Shown piece by piece: positions 1-7,831 of a stretch of DNA of 64,000 nt (within the stretch, counting starts at the first letter, position 1; the number at the start of each line of letters is the position of its first letter). The DNA lies in contig NZ_NERU01000018.1 of assembly GCF_003063265.1 (NCBI RefSeq), positions 1 through 64,000 on the forward strand. Direction: 5' to 3'. This DNA is from Limnohabitans sp. WS1. GTDB lineage: Bacteria > Pseudomonadota > Gammaproteobacteria > Burkholderiales > Burkholderiaceae_C. The notes below the pieces were generated by a model. It had not been told where the DNA came from and made no database searches. It saw nothing but the letters and a program-made list of their open reading frames with translations. The translations under genes were made by a program, and so were the position numbers.

Positions 1-302
1 GCCGTCACGGCGGCAATGGCGTTGACCGGTGCGGGTGCGGTAACGGCCACATCCACTGGGGGCACGTAGGCCGGGGGCGGTGGGGGCAGGTTCTTGGGGG
101 GTGGCGGTGGTGGTGGGGGTGGAATGTCTGGCTTGGCGTCCTCCAGCAAGACCGCCTCCACAGGCCCTTGAATCTTTTTGACCACTGCACGGGCCAGACC
201 CGAGCTGATGGCCCAAAAGAGCAAGAGGTGCAACACCACCACCAGCCCCAGCCCCACAAGGTGCTTGGTCGGCTTTCTTTGCCGGCTGGCGTAGTCGTCC
301 AT
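1..302 (-). CDS. tonB: TonB energy-transducing protein, copy A (C-terminus off the left edge)
   Basis: TonB couples the inner-membrane proton gradient to outer-membrane receptors. The visible 100 residues have a short cytoplasmic N-terminus, one membrane anchor (about residues 15-37, containing VVVLHLLLFWAI) and a proline-rich stretch with a run of 9 prolines (PDIPPPP...KNLPPPPPAY). The C-terminal receptor-binding domain lies outside the window. The ATG at 302 is preceded by AGGAGA at good spacing. The gene is divergent from the receptor at 712. It is nearly identical to the second tonB at 39340 over the whole visible length, with only a few substitutions and a shorter proline run (9 against 12), whereas the upstream DNA is unrelated. 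An exbB-exbD set may follow off the window, but that is inference. Confidence 0.9.
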   Translation of the reverse strand, partial: MDDYASRQRKPTKHLVGLGLVVVLHLLLFWAISSGLARAVVKKIQGPVEAVLLEDAKPDIPPPPPPPPPKNLPPPPPAYVPPVDVAVTAPAPVNAIAAVT

Positions 303-382
303 GGTTTCGTTTCTCCTATTTGCTTTGCATCTTGATTTCCATGCAAAACCGCAACAGTTGCCTGTATTTTTATTTTGCGGTT

Positions 383-398
383 ATGCAATCGTTTGCAT
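383..398. promoter_or_regulatory. LacI-type operator candidate
   Basis: ATGCAATCGTTTGCAT is a 16-bp inverted repeat with one mismatched pair. It has the central CG and A/T-flanked GC typical of LacI-family operators. Its centre is about 88 bp upstream of the tonB copy A start. It shares its core with the sites at 585, 6093 and 7667. Confidence 0.55.
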
Positions 399-424
399 CA
401 TACTTTTTTCATCTTTATTCCAAC

Positions 425-498
425 CTAGGGAAAACGCTAATTCATGGCGATTTTTTGGTGTTGCTACTTTTACACACTAGGGAAAACACTGAATTCAT
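425..498. repeat. Direct repeat pair CTAGGGAAAAC, 52 bp apart
   Basis: CTAGGGAAAAC occurs at 425-435 and 477-487. Similarity continues on the 3' side (CGCTAATTCAT against CACTGAATTCAT). The 52-bp spacing is about five helical turns, which would place a bound protein on one DNA face. No binding protein can be named. Confidence 0.5.
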
Positions 499-584
499 CT
501 GGATTCCACAGTCAAGTTTCGACTCAAACCCCCTTGGAATGGTGCAATTTTCTTGATCAGGTGGACATCATTTTTGTTCAGCTG

Positions 585-600
585 TTGCAATCGTTTTCAA
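585..600. promoter_or_regulatory. LacI-type operator candidate
   Basis: TTGCAATCGTTTTCAA is an inverted repeat with 6 of 8 pairs matching and the same GCAATCG half-site as at 383. It is centred about 119 bp upstream of the receptor 1 start and 202 bp from the other site, so a tetrameric LacI-type protein could loop the region. Confidence 0.45.
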
Positions 601-711
601 AACCATACAAAATTCGTTTCGTCCGATTTGCAATTTGTTACTGCTGATCAGGATTTCACACTTGGACGCCATGAGTCCTCTTTTTTTGCAAACGTTATCT
701 GGAGACATCCC

Positions 712-2997
712 ATGAAAACACATCAACCTCTAACACCCCACAAAGTTGCACTGGCCGCCGCACTCGCAGTTGCCCAAATCGGCATGGCCCATGCGCAAGC
801 CAGCAACGACACACTCAAATTGGACGAAGTCGTGGTGACAGGTACGGCCACTGGAGCCAGCAAGATGAAGCAATCGAGCTCCATCTCCACAGTGGGCGCT
901 GAGCAAATCCTGCAAAACCAGCCCACCAACGCTTCAGACATCTTGCGTTCCATTCCAGGTATTCGCGCCGAATCCAGTGGTGGTGGTGGCAATGCCAACG
1001 TGACTGTGCGTGGCTTGCCCATTTCTGCCGGTGGCTCACGTTACGTTCAGTTCCAGGAAGACGGACTGCCAGTGATGCTGTTTGGCGACATCGCTTTCAG
1101 CACCCCTGATATGTTTTTGCGTGCTGACAACAGTCTGGAGCGCGTGGAAGTCGTGCGTGGCGGCTCGGCTTCGACCCTGGCCACCAATGCACCCGGCGGC
1201 ATCGTCAACTTTTTGAGCAAGACGGGCGACGAGCCCGGCGGCAGCATTGGCATCACCACAGGCATCGGGTACAAAGAAAAACGTTTGGACTTTGATTACA
1301 GCGGCAAGTTGAGCGACAAGACCCGCTTTTTCATCGGCGGTTACACCAACAACGGCGAGGGCCCACGCCACACCACTGGGAACAGCATCCAAGGCGGTCA
1401 ACTCAAGGCCAACATCACACAAGAACTGGACAATGGTTTTGTTCGCTTGAACTTCAAGTCCTTGAACGAACAAAGCCCTCTGTTCATGCCTGTGCCGGTC
1501 AAGATTGCCAACGGCACCGTCAGCGAACTTCCGGGCATTGACCCGCGTATGGCCAGCATGTATTCGCCTTATTGGGTCAAGGACTTCACACTCAGCAAAA
1601 ACAACACCTTGGTTGGCACCGATGTGAATGATGGTCTGCGCGTTAAACAGAATTCATTTGGCGTTGAGGCCGATCTGAAACTGGCTGGTGGCTGGAAGTT
1701 GAGCGAAAAATTCCGTCACTCCGCCATGTCCGGTCGCTTCATCGGTTTGTTTCCGGCAGATGACGTGAAAGCGGCAGCCGTCGGCACCCAATACGCCACA
1801 GGCCCCAATGCAGGCCAACCTTACACGGGCAATGCGTTCACCAACACGGTGTTCAACACCTCCATGGACGACATGGGCAGCACCACCAATGATGTCAAGT
1901 TGAGCAAGTCATTTGCGCAAGCCGATGGCTCCAAGCTGAACACCACCTTTGGTTTGTTCATGAACGTTCAAAAAGTGGGTTTGACCTGGAACTTCAACCA
2001 GTACCTGATGCAAGCCACTGACAAAAATCCGGCTTTGCTGTCCAACGCATCCACCACGGCTTATGGTTCAACCGCTTTGGGTACCGATGTCTGGGGTGGT
2101 TGCTGCACACGCGCCATTGACGCCACTTACAACACCACATCACCCTATGCCGTCATTGGTTGGGAAAAGGGTGCCTGGTCTCTGGACGGCAGCTTGCGTC
2201 ACGACCAACAAGTGGCAACGGGCTCGTACAACCAGGCCGTGGGCAATGCGTTTGAACCAGGCAATGCCAAGACCATCAACTACACAAAGAACCACACCTC
2301 TTACTCGTTTGGAGGCAACTACCAACTGAACAAAGACTTGGCCTTTTTTGCACGCCTGAGTGAAGGTGTGGCTTTCAACGCCGACCGCATCATGTTCGGC
2401 TCTGCCGCCGTGCCCATGGCCGGTGGCGCAGGCGTGGTGCCCATCAACACCGTCAAGCAACTCGAAGGTGGCGTGAAATTGCGCAATGGCAACTTGAGCA
2501 CCTTCGTGACCCTGTTCCAGGCCAAAACCGATGAAAGCAACTTTGACGCGACCACCCAAAAGAGTACCGCGAACAAATACGATGCCAAAGGCGTTGAAAT
2601 TGAAGCCGGCTACAAGATGGGAGCCTTTCGCATCAATGGCGGCTTGACTCTGACCGACGCCAAAATCGTCAGCAGCGGCTTGACACCGAACCGCCAAGCC
2701 AAAGTGGTCTATCAACTCAGCCCAACCTACACCTCGGGCGCCCTCACTGTGGGTGCTGCGGTGGTCGGCTCCACCAGTGCCAAGGATGCACAAGGCACAC
2801 CTTACGAAGCCACATTGCCCGCCTACACTGTGGTCAACGGCTTTGCAAGCTACGCCATCAGCAAAGACTTGACTGCAACCTTCGGTGTTTACAACTTGAC
2901 CAACACCCTGGGTTACACCGAAATCAACGACGGCCGCATGGCCGCACGTTCGATCAATGGCCGCTCTGCCAAAGTGGGTCTGAAGTACAACTTCTGA
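712..2997 (+). CDS. TonB-dependent outer-membrane receptor 1
   Basis: This is an outer-membrane barrel that imports a ligand using TonB energy. The 761-residue protein has a signal peptide ending around AHA (residues 26-28) and a TonB-box-like LDEVVVTG at 37-44. A plug domain follows, with typical DILRSIPGIRAE and RVEVVRGGSASTLATNAPGG segments. The beta-barrel ends in the aromatic KYNF expected for outer-membrane insertion. The ATG at 712 was chosen over an in-frame upstream codon because GGAGA precedes it and a signal peptide begins there. It lies between a divergent tonB and a sucrose phosphorylase operon, so a sucrose or oligosaccharide substrate is likely but unproven. A Cys-Cys pair (GGCCTR) sits in the barrel. 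Confidence 0.88.
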   Translation: MKTHQPLTPHKVALAAALAVAQIGMAHAQASNDTLKLDEVVVTGTATGASKMKQSSSISTVGAEQILQNQPTNASDILRSIPGIRAESSGGGGNANVTVRGLPISAGGSRYVQFQEDGLPVMLFGDIAFSTPDMFLRADNSLERVEVVRGGSASTLATNAPGGIVNFLSKTGDEPGGSIGITTGIGYKEKRLDFDYSGKLSDKTRFFIGGYTNNGEGPRHTTGNSIQGGQLKANITQELDNGFVRLNFKSLNEQSPLFMPVPVKIANGTVSELPGIDPRMASMYSPYWVKDFTLSKNNTLVGTDVNDGLRVKQNSFGVEADLKLAGGWKLSEKFRHSAMSGRFIGLFPADDVKAAAVGTQYATGPNAGQPYTGNAFTNTVFNTSMDDMGSTTNDVKLSKSFAQADGSKLNTTFGLFMNVQKVGLTWNFNQYLMQATDKNPALLSNASTTAYGSTALGTDVWGGCCTRAIDATYNTTSPYAVIGWEKGAWSLDGSLRHDQQVATGSYNQAVGNAFEPGNAKTINYTKNHTSYSFGGNYQLNKDLAFFARLSEGVAFNADRIMFGSAAVPMAGGAGVVPINTVKQLEGGVKLRNGNLSTFVTLFQAKTDESNFDATTQKSTANKYDAKGVEIEAGYKMGAFRINGGLTLTDAKIVSSGLTPNRQAKVVYQLSPTYTSGALTVGAAVVGSTSAKDAQGTPYEATLPAYTVVNGFASYAISKDLTATFGVYNLTNTLGYTEINDGRMAARSINGRSAKVGLKYNF

Positions 2998-3006
2998 TCC
3001 TCATCA

Positions 3007-3078
3007 CACCAGACCCTCAAACGGGGTTTGGTGTTTTCAGTCCAGCTTGAAGACCGCCCTGATGGCGGTCTTTTTTTT
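3007..3078 (+). terminator. Tandem rho-independent terminators after receptor 1
   Basis: Two hairpins lie just after the receptor stop. CACCAGACCC (3007-3016) pairs with GGGTTTGGTG (3024-3033) and is followed by TTTT. GACCGCC (3052-3058) pairs with GGCGGTC (3064-3070) and is followed by eight T. Confidence 0.85.
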
Positions 3079-3119
3079 GTCGTTCGCACATTCAAATTTC
3101 AGCCTGAATTGAAGGCCAT

Positions 3120-3145
3120 AAAAAAAGCCGAAGTCAAACTCCGGC
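3120..3145 (-). terminator. Rho-independent terminator for the sucrose phosphorylase operon
   Basis: Read on the minus strand, GCCGGAG (3145-3139) and CTTCGGC (3133-3127) form a 7-bp stem with a TTTGA loop, followed by seven T (3126-3120). It lies about 50 bases after the sucrose phosphorylase stop. Confidence 0.8.
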
Positions 3146-3194
3146 CAAGGTTTTGATTAGCGTGTATTGCTCAACAAACGCCTGCAGACAAGGG

Positions 3195-4667
3195 CTACAT
3201 CATCACGAACTTCTGCTCACCCACCACCGAGCTGTAGACCATCACCCCGGTTTTGGCATGCAGATTGACCTCCAAGCGGGCGTAGTCGACACCCGCTGTC
3301 CACAACAACGTCAGCAGATGATCCGCCGATGAGGCGTGACTGAACACCCCGTTGAACGCAGCATGTTGATTGCGCAGGCGAATCAGGTCGATCAGCTTCG
3401 ACACCACAGGTGCCTGAAGTGCACTGAGGACTTCTTCGCGATCGTAGTAGTGGCGGTTGATGTCACGTCCAACCTGTGTGCGGGCCAGCAAATCCATGTC
3501 GTTGTGTCCTGCGAGCAGGCCCACGTAATACACCTGCGGCACGCCCGGCACAAAGAACTGAATGGCACGCGCCACCAGATAGGCGGCCTCGTTGCGCTCC
3601 ATGGCGTCAAAGAAAATGCAGTTCACCTGGTACAGATCCAGGTTGGAGGCCGCAGCCCCCGTTGCCTGACGACTCTGGTTTTTTGAATTGCGATGCATGC
3701 GCTCGACCAATTCGTCAAGTTCTGCCGGTGGCACCAGCCCAGGGTTGTGGGCACGGTCGGCGGCGTCTGCCCCTATGTCGATGATGCCGATGCCGTCATG
3801 CGTATCGAGCACCGTGATGGCATTGTTGGGGCGCTGATCCAGCCAGGATCGCAAGGGGGCGCTGCGGCCAAACTCCATCGCGTGAAGCACCAGTGGCGGC
3901 AAGGCGAAGTCATAGACCCAGTCCACTTGCCGGGCAATCTCCATTTGGCGCTTGTAGTACGAGTGAATTTCCACCAACACTTCCAGCCCCAGTTCACGAC
4001 CGCGCTTGGCAAAAGCTTTGATGAATTCGAAAGTCTCGGGCATCATGAAACAGTTGGTGCCAGCCTTCTTGATGGCATAACCCACCGCATCAAGCCTTAC
4101 CATGGTCACACCACTTTGCGACAGTTTTTGCAAGATGGATTCAAGGTATGCCTGCCCAGCAGGCGTGTGCACATCAATGTCAATTTGTTGCGGTGTGAAG
4201 GTGGTCCACAGCAATCGCCTCTCTCCATTGGCCAGCGTGGTCATCGAGAAAGGCATGCCCGGACGTGGACGGTACACCGCCAACAAGTCTTGCTCGGTGG
4301 CTCCGTCTGGGAACACCGATTGCATGGTCAAGAAAAGTCCATCGTATTCAGAAGCGCTGCCCTTTTGGGAGTAGTCCAAAAATTGTGGTGATTCGCACGA
4401 CATGTGGTTCACGATCACATCGGCCATCACGTCTGCGGTGCCACTCAGTCGTTTGATGTCATCCCAATCACCCAGACGATCGTCGACACGGGTGTGGTCA
4501 ATCGGGTCAAAACCGGCATCTGCGCCGTCAATTTTGTAAAAAAACGGCAAGAGATGAATCCCGCCAAATACACCGGCCAAAGGGCCATCCAGCAATTCTT
4601 GTAACTGGGGCAATGTCGTGCCGCCAAAGCGGTCAACGTAGGTGATCAATTGAACCTTGTTTTTCAT
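3195..4667 (-). CDS. Sucrose phosphorylase (GH13_18)
   Basis: It cleaves sucrose with inorganic phosphate to glucose 1-phosphate and fructose (EC 2.4.1.7) in the cytoplasm, saving an ATP. The 490-residue protein follows the Bifidobacterium enzyme almost block by block: MKNKVQLITY at the start, DGADAGFDPIDHT near 47, VNHMS at 86-90, RLDAVGY with nucleophile Asp193, EIHSYYK with acid/base Glu233, LDTHDGIG with Asp291, and QVYYVGLLAGHNDM. No signal peptide is present, and the length is normal for the family. It is second in a leftward operon, 52 bases after the sucrose-type symporter. A close relative acting on another glucoside, such as a glucosylglycerate or sucrose-6-phosphate phosphorylase, is possible, but the motifs fit sucrose best. 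Confidence 0.9.
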   Translation of the reverse strand: MKNKVQLITYVDRFGGTTLPQLQELLDGPLAGVFGGIHLLPFFYKIDGADAGFDPIDHTRVDDRLGDWDDIKRLSGTADVMADVIVNHMSCESPQFLDYSQKGSASEYDGLFLTMQSVFPDGATEQDLLAVYRPRPGMPFSMTTLANGERRLLWTTFTPQQIDIDVHTPAGQAYLESILQKLSQSGVTMVRLDAVGYAIKKAGTNCFMMPETFEFIKAFAKRGRELGLEVLVEIHSYYKRQMEIARQVDWVYDFALPPLVLHAMEFGRSAPLRSWLDQRPNNAITVLDTHDGIGIIDIGADAADRAHNPGLVPPAELDELVERMHRNSKNQSRQATGAAASNLDLYQVNCIFFDAMERNEAAYLVARAIQFFVPGVPQVYYVGLLAGHNDMDLLARTQVGRDINRHYYDREEVLSALQAPVVSKLIDLIRLRNQHAAFNGVFSHASSADHLLTLLWTAGVDYARLEVNLHAKTGVMVYSSVVGEQKFVMM

Positions 4668-4719
4668 ACTTCAAACATTCACAAAACACAGACTGGGAAA
4701 CACAGGCACAAGCAGCACA

Positions 4720-6033
4720 TCAGTCGGGCACCTTGACCCGCAAGGTGGCCACTGCGGCGCAAATCATCAATACGCCAGCCGTCATCAACACATTGCGCGG
4801 ATCACCGCCAAACACACCGTCGTACATCAGTGACATCAAACCAGCACCGATGAGCAAAGGAATCACGATGAACATGTTAAAAATGCCCATGTACACCCCG
4901 GTGCGCTCTGGAGGTACGCTGCGGGCCAACATGACATACGGGTTTCCCATGATGCTGGCCCAACCCAAACCCACGCCCACAGCCGGCAAAAAGAGCCACG
5001 CATACGAATCGATCTGCGGCAGGAACCACATTCCCAAACCCGACAGCGTCAAGCAAACAGCGTGTACTTTGGGCGCACCAAAGCGCTGCGTGTAACGCAC
5101 CATGAGCAAAGCGGTTATGAATGAAACCAGGTTGTAGAAGGCGCCCACCTCTCCATTGACCAAAACGGCATCGCGGAATCCCGTGCTGGTCGGGTCGTTC
5201 GTGCCAAACAAGGAGCGGGCGATCGAATACGCCACATACTGCCAGTACCAGCCCATGGCCATCCACTGGAACAGCTTCATCCAGGCCATCTGGCGCATAG
5301 GCGTTGGCATCTCACGGATGGCATCCCAAATTTCGATGAGCGTTGCTGACAGTCCTTGCTTTTTGGAGGCCAATTTGGCCTTTTGCTCGGAGGACAAGGG
5401 CAACTCTGGCACCCGCCAAATGGACCAAAACATGGTGGTGACCGAGATCAAGGCACCAATCATGAAGGCAAAGAGCGTGATCTGCGGGATGTGGTTGTCA
5501 CCAACTGCATCCTTGTTCATGCCCGACCAAACCAACAACGAAGGGGTGAGGTAAGCCAGCGTTTGAGCCAAGCCAGTGAATGCACTTTGAATGATGAAAC
5601 CATGTGCGTGTTGATCTTTGGGCAAGCGGTCCCCTACATAAGCCCGATAGGGTTCCATGGCGGTGTTGTTGGCCGCATCCAATATCCACAACAAGCTTGC
5701 CGCCATCCACAAGGCTTGGCTGTAAGGCATGGCCAACAAGCACAATGAACACACAATGGCGCCAATCAAAAAGAAAGGCGTGCGTCGACCAAAGCGCGAT
5801 GTGCAGCGGTCGCTCATGGCCCCCACGATGGGTTGCACCAGTAAACCCGTGACGGGTCCAGCCAAACTCAACAAAGGCAGCGCCGCTTCGTTGGCCCCCA
5901 AGTAGCTGTAAATCGGCCCCATGCTGCTTTGCTGCAATCCAAAGCTGAACTGCAGCCCCAGGAAACCGATGTTCATTTGCACGATCTGCCAGATCGTCAA
6001 ACGGGGAAGTGACATGTTCAATGGTGTGGTCAT
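4720..6033 (-). CDS. SUT/MalY-like sucrose or maltose proton symporter (MFS/GPH type)
   Basis: This is an inner-membrane permease of 437 residues with about 12 hydrophobic segments. The loop after helix 2 reads GPVTGLLVQPIVGAMSDRCTSRFGRR (residues 59-84 in part), almost the signature of plant sucrose carriers (SDRCTSRFGRR) and close to the Caulobacter maltose permease MalY. This supports disaccharide-proton symport. The ATG at 6033 is chosen because the longer frame would need a TTG start lying inside the operator palindrome at 6093. No strong ribosome-binding site is visible. It is cotranscribed with sucrose phosphorylase, which makes sucrose the likeliest substrate; maltose cannot be excluded. 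Confidence 0.85.
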   Translation of the reverse strand: MTTPLNMSLPRLTIWQIVQMNIGFLGLQFSFGLQQSSMGPIYSYLGANEAALPLLSLAGPVTGLLVQPIVGAMSDRCTSRFGRRTPFFLIGAIVCSLCLLAMPYSQALWMAASLLWILDAANNTAMEPYRAYVGDRLPKDQHAHGFIIQSAFTGLAQTLAYLTPSLLVWSGMNKDAVGDNHIPQITLFAFMIGALISVTTMFWSIWRVPELPLSSEQKAKLASKKQGLSATLIEIWDAIREMPTPMRQMAWMKLFQWMAMGWYWQYVAYSIARSLFGTNDPTSTGFRDAVLVNGEVGAFYNLVSFITALLMVRYTQRFGAPKVHAVCLTLSGLGMWFLPQIDSYAWLFLPAVGVGLGWASIMGNPYVMLARSVPPERTGVYMGIFNMFIVIPLLIGAGLMSLMYDGVFGGDPRNVLMTAGVLMICAAVATLRVKVPD

Positions 6034-6092
6034 CAAAATTGAATAGGTGGCGTGCAACGCATGCACTGGAACTGATTGTGGCAATTTACCCG

Positions 6093-6114
6093 CTATTGCA
6101 ATCGATTGCAATAG
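6093..6114. promoter_or_regulatory. Perfect LacI-type operator upstream of symporter-phosphorylase operon
   Basis: A perfect 22-bp palindrome with core TATTGCAATCGATTGCAATA lies 60 bases upstream of the symporter start. Symmetry about a central CG is typical of LacI-family operators. It is the best copy of the motif that recurs at 383, 585 and 7667. The LacI-family gene at 41942 is the only such regulator in the window. Confidence 0.75.
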
Positions 6115-6232
6115 GGTTTCACCTGATCACCCATCAACGCACCATGGTCCTGAGGGACTTGCTCGCGCCAATCAAAAAATAGCGCCTGTACTTACAAACC
6201 AGCTGCCCATCTGGCGCTGGCTTGCAAGCAGA

Positions 6233-7465
6233 TCAACGGGCCAACAAACCCCACAAGCTGGCCAGCTCCATCGCCAGGGGATCACCCTGCACGGCTGCCA
6301 GTTGCTGACGTGCTGCGTCTTTTTGGCCCGCTTTGATCAGGCTGATCCCATAATGCAAGCGCAGCTCATGTTCACGGCGCAAACTGCCCAAGACCAAGGC
6401 TTTCGCATAAGCCGAATTGGCCGCCGTCCAGTTTTGCTGTGATGCATACACATCCCCCACCCCGGCCCAAGAGGCACTGTCCTTGGCTGACTTTTCCAAT
6501 TGCGCAAAAGTGAGCTCGTCCTCTTGCGCCTTCTTTTTCGCTTCTGTGCGCAGTTTGGCATGAGCAGCACCGTCTGAGCCTTGCCCCAAAACACCCGCGT
6601 CAAACCCCTTGGCCAACACCCTCAGCGCCTCGGAAGGCAGGCCCGCTTTGAGCGCCTGTTGGGCCATATCGCTGTACTCAACAGCCTCTTCCAAGTTGTC
6701 AGTTTGCTCAAGCAATCGGTACAAATCAAGTTCTAGACGCGGGTTCAAATTGGGCTGCTGCGCCAGCCGCTGGATCACCTCGGCCCAATAGGCTTTCGAA
6801 GGATAGGCCTCCAGCAAACGGCGCAATGTGGCTTGGTAACCTGCGTTGTCCTTGAGCTGGCGGTAGCTCACCGCCAGCATGCGCAACTCCTGCTCGGGCG
6901 TCTTGACCCCGGCCGAAGCGTCAAGACGCAACTTTTCGAGCATCTCAGCCACCACCTGCTGGTGCTCACCCATGACCGACAGGGTCTGAATCATCACCAC
7001 ACGGATCACGGGTTTGGAGCCACCACTTTCGATGTATTGACGAGCCCACTTGACCACCCGTGCGTTGTCTTTCTTTTGCTGCCCAGCGTTCATCAGCGAT
7101 TCGAGCATCGGCAACCGGTCAGCCACAGGCACCTCAGGTGACGCGACCAGAAACTCGAGTGACTCAATGGCCACATCCCAATTTTGGGCACGCAGCGCCA
7201 CCACGGCCTGGGTACGCAACACAACAGCCCGCTCGGCAGGGGTGAGCTGCGCCACCGCCAACGCTTGACGAGTCAGATTCAAGGCCTGATCGGGCTGGTT
7301 GTTCTTGAGGGCTTCTTGGGCGGCTGCAAGAGGCTTGTGTACTTCGGATCTCAAAGTGACCGGGGCAGGTGTTTGCGCCTGCACTGACACCATGCAAAAC
7401 AACAGGCCGGTCAACAAAACCAGTTGGTTAGCCCAGTGGGCTTGGCGGTAATTTTTGGTATTCAT
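6233..7465 (-). CDS. Exported TPR-repeat protein
   Basis: This 410-residue protein begins MNTKNYRQAHW, then a hydrophobic segment (LVLLTGLLFCMVSVQA) with a probable signal-peptidase site near VQA-QT. The mature part is nearly all helical repeats of tetratricopeptide type, for example PLAAAQEALKNNQPDQALNLTRQAL, WAGVGDVYASQQNWTAANSAYAKAL and HYGISLIKAGQKDAARQQLAAV. The ATG at 7465 has GGAG upstream; a longer frame extends to 7633 but lacks both a signal and a ribosome-binding site. It is divergent from receptor 2 and probably acts in the periplasm with TonB-linked uptake, but its role is inferred only from position. No catalytic motif is visible. Confidence 0.75.
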   Translation of the reverse strand: MNTKNYRQAHWANQLVLLTGLLFCMVSVQAQTPAPVTLRSEVHKPLAAAQEALKNNQPDQALNLTRQALAVAQLTPAERAVVLRTQAVVALRAQNWDVAIESLEFLVASPEVPVADRLPMLESLMNAGQQKKDNARVVKWARQYIESGGSKPVIRVVMIQTLSVMGEHQQVVAEMLEKLRLDASAGVKTPEQELRMLAVSYRQLKDNAGYQATLRRLLEAYPSKAYWAEVIQRLAQQPNLNPRLELDLYRLLEQTDNLEEAVEYSDMAQQALKAGLPSEALRVLAKGFDAGVLGQGSDGAAHAKLRTEAKKKAQEDELTFAQLEKSAKDSASWAGVGDVYASQQNWTAANSAYAKALVLGSLRREHELRLHYGISLIKAGQKDAARQQLAAVQGDPLAMELASLWGLLAR

Positions 7466-7666
7466 GGGGTTTGCTCCTGACCTTATTGTGATGAAAAATG
7501 CCAACGCTTTACTGGATGCAATCGCTTTTGGTAACCCAAATGAACCCCTTAAGCCATTTTCAGTGCAAGCACGAACACCCGGCATTGAACGACAAGACAA
7601 GATCCACAGAGTTGTAATTTTGATACAAACCACACGCTGACATGATAATTAATCTAGCAAACAAAC

Positions 7667-7682
7667 TTGCAATCGATTGTTT
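7667..7682. promoter_or_regulatory. LacI-type operator candidate
   Basis: TTGCAATCGATTGTTT keeps the GCAATC-GATTGT core with a single mismatch in the inner 12 bp. It matches the perfect site at 6093. Its centre is about 157 bp upstream of receptor 2. Confidence 0.5.
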
Positions 7683-7751
7683 TTGATTAAAAAAATAGCA
7701 TTTAAGTACAAAAATATCAAAAACACAGGGTTTTCACCAGTGTGAGCAACA

Positions 7752-7766
7752 TCTAGTTTTACTACA
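7752..7766. promoter_or_regulatory. HexR-like box upstream of receptor 2
   Basis: TCTAGTTTTACTACA is an inverted repeat (TCTAGT-TTT-ACTACA) that fits TGTARTnnnAYTACA with one mismatch. That form is known for HexR, an RpiR-type regulator. A candidate regulator with an RpiR module is encoded at 37330. Confidence 0.45.
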
Positions 7767-7831
7767 AAATTCCAACGTGTTTACCTTTCAATGGGTAAGC
7801 GCCCTTCTTTACACATTTCCAAGGTTTACAC

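Larger units (their letters stand above)
303..711. other. Divergent control region between tonB copy A and receptor 1
   Basis: This 409-base gap has no credible gene and is clearly AT-richer than its surroundings. It holds two GCAATCG-type inverted repeats (383-398 and 585-600), a pair of CTAGGGAAAAC direct repeats (425 and 477), and a further half-site TTTGCAAACG next to the receptor ribosome-binding site (about 685-694). Both flanking genes are transcribed outward from it. Confidence 0.7.
7466..7831. other. Divergent control region between TPR protein and receptor 2
   Basis: This 366-base AT-rich gap contains no credible gene. It has a weak GCAATCG half-site near 7517-7524, a clear operator candidate at 7667-7682 and a HexR-like box at 7752-7766. 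The receptor has no strong ribosome-binding site directly before its ATG. Confidence 0.6.

Noticed and set aside
5..388. A 127-residue reading frame antisense-like to the tonB start, rich in Trp, Arg and Pro
   Set aside because: It is another frame of the tonB gene on the same strand; the true frame gives the membrane anchor and proline tract, and the same shadow appears at 39383.
303..711. Small genes at 320-556 and 444-647
   Set aside because: No ribosome-binding site, low-complexity translation, and the region is full of operator-like repeats.
7515..7530. Full LacI-type operator at the TPR gene
   Set aside because: Only the GCAATCG half matches; the other half does not pair, so it is mentioned as a half-site only.
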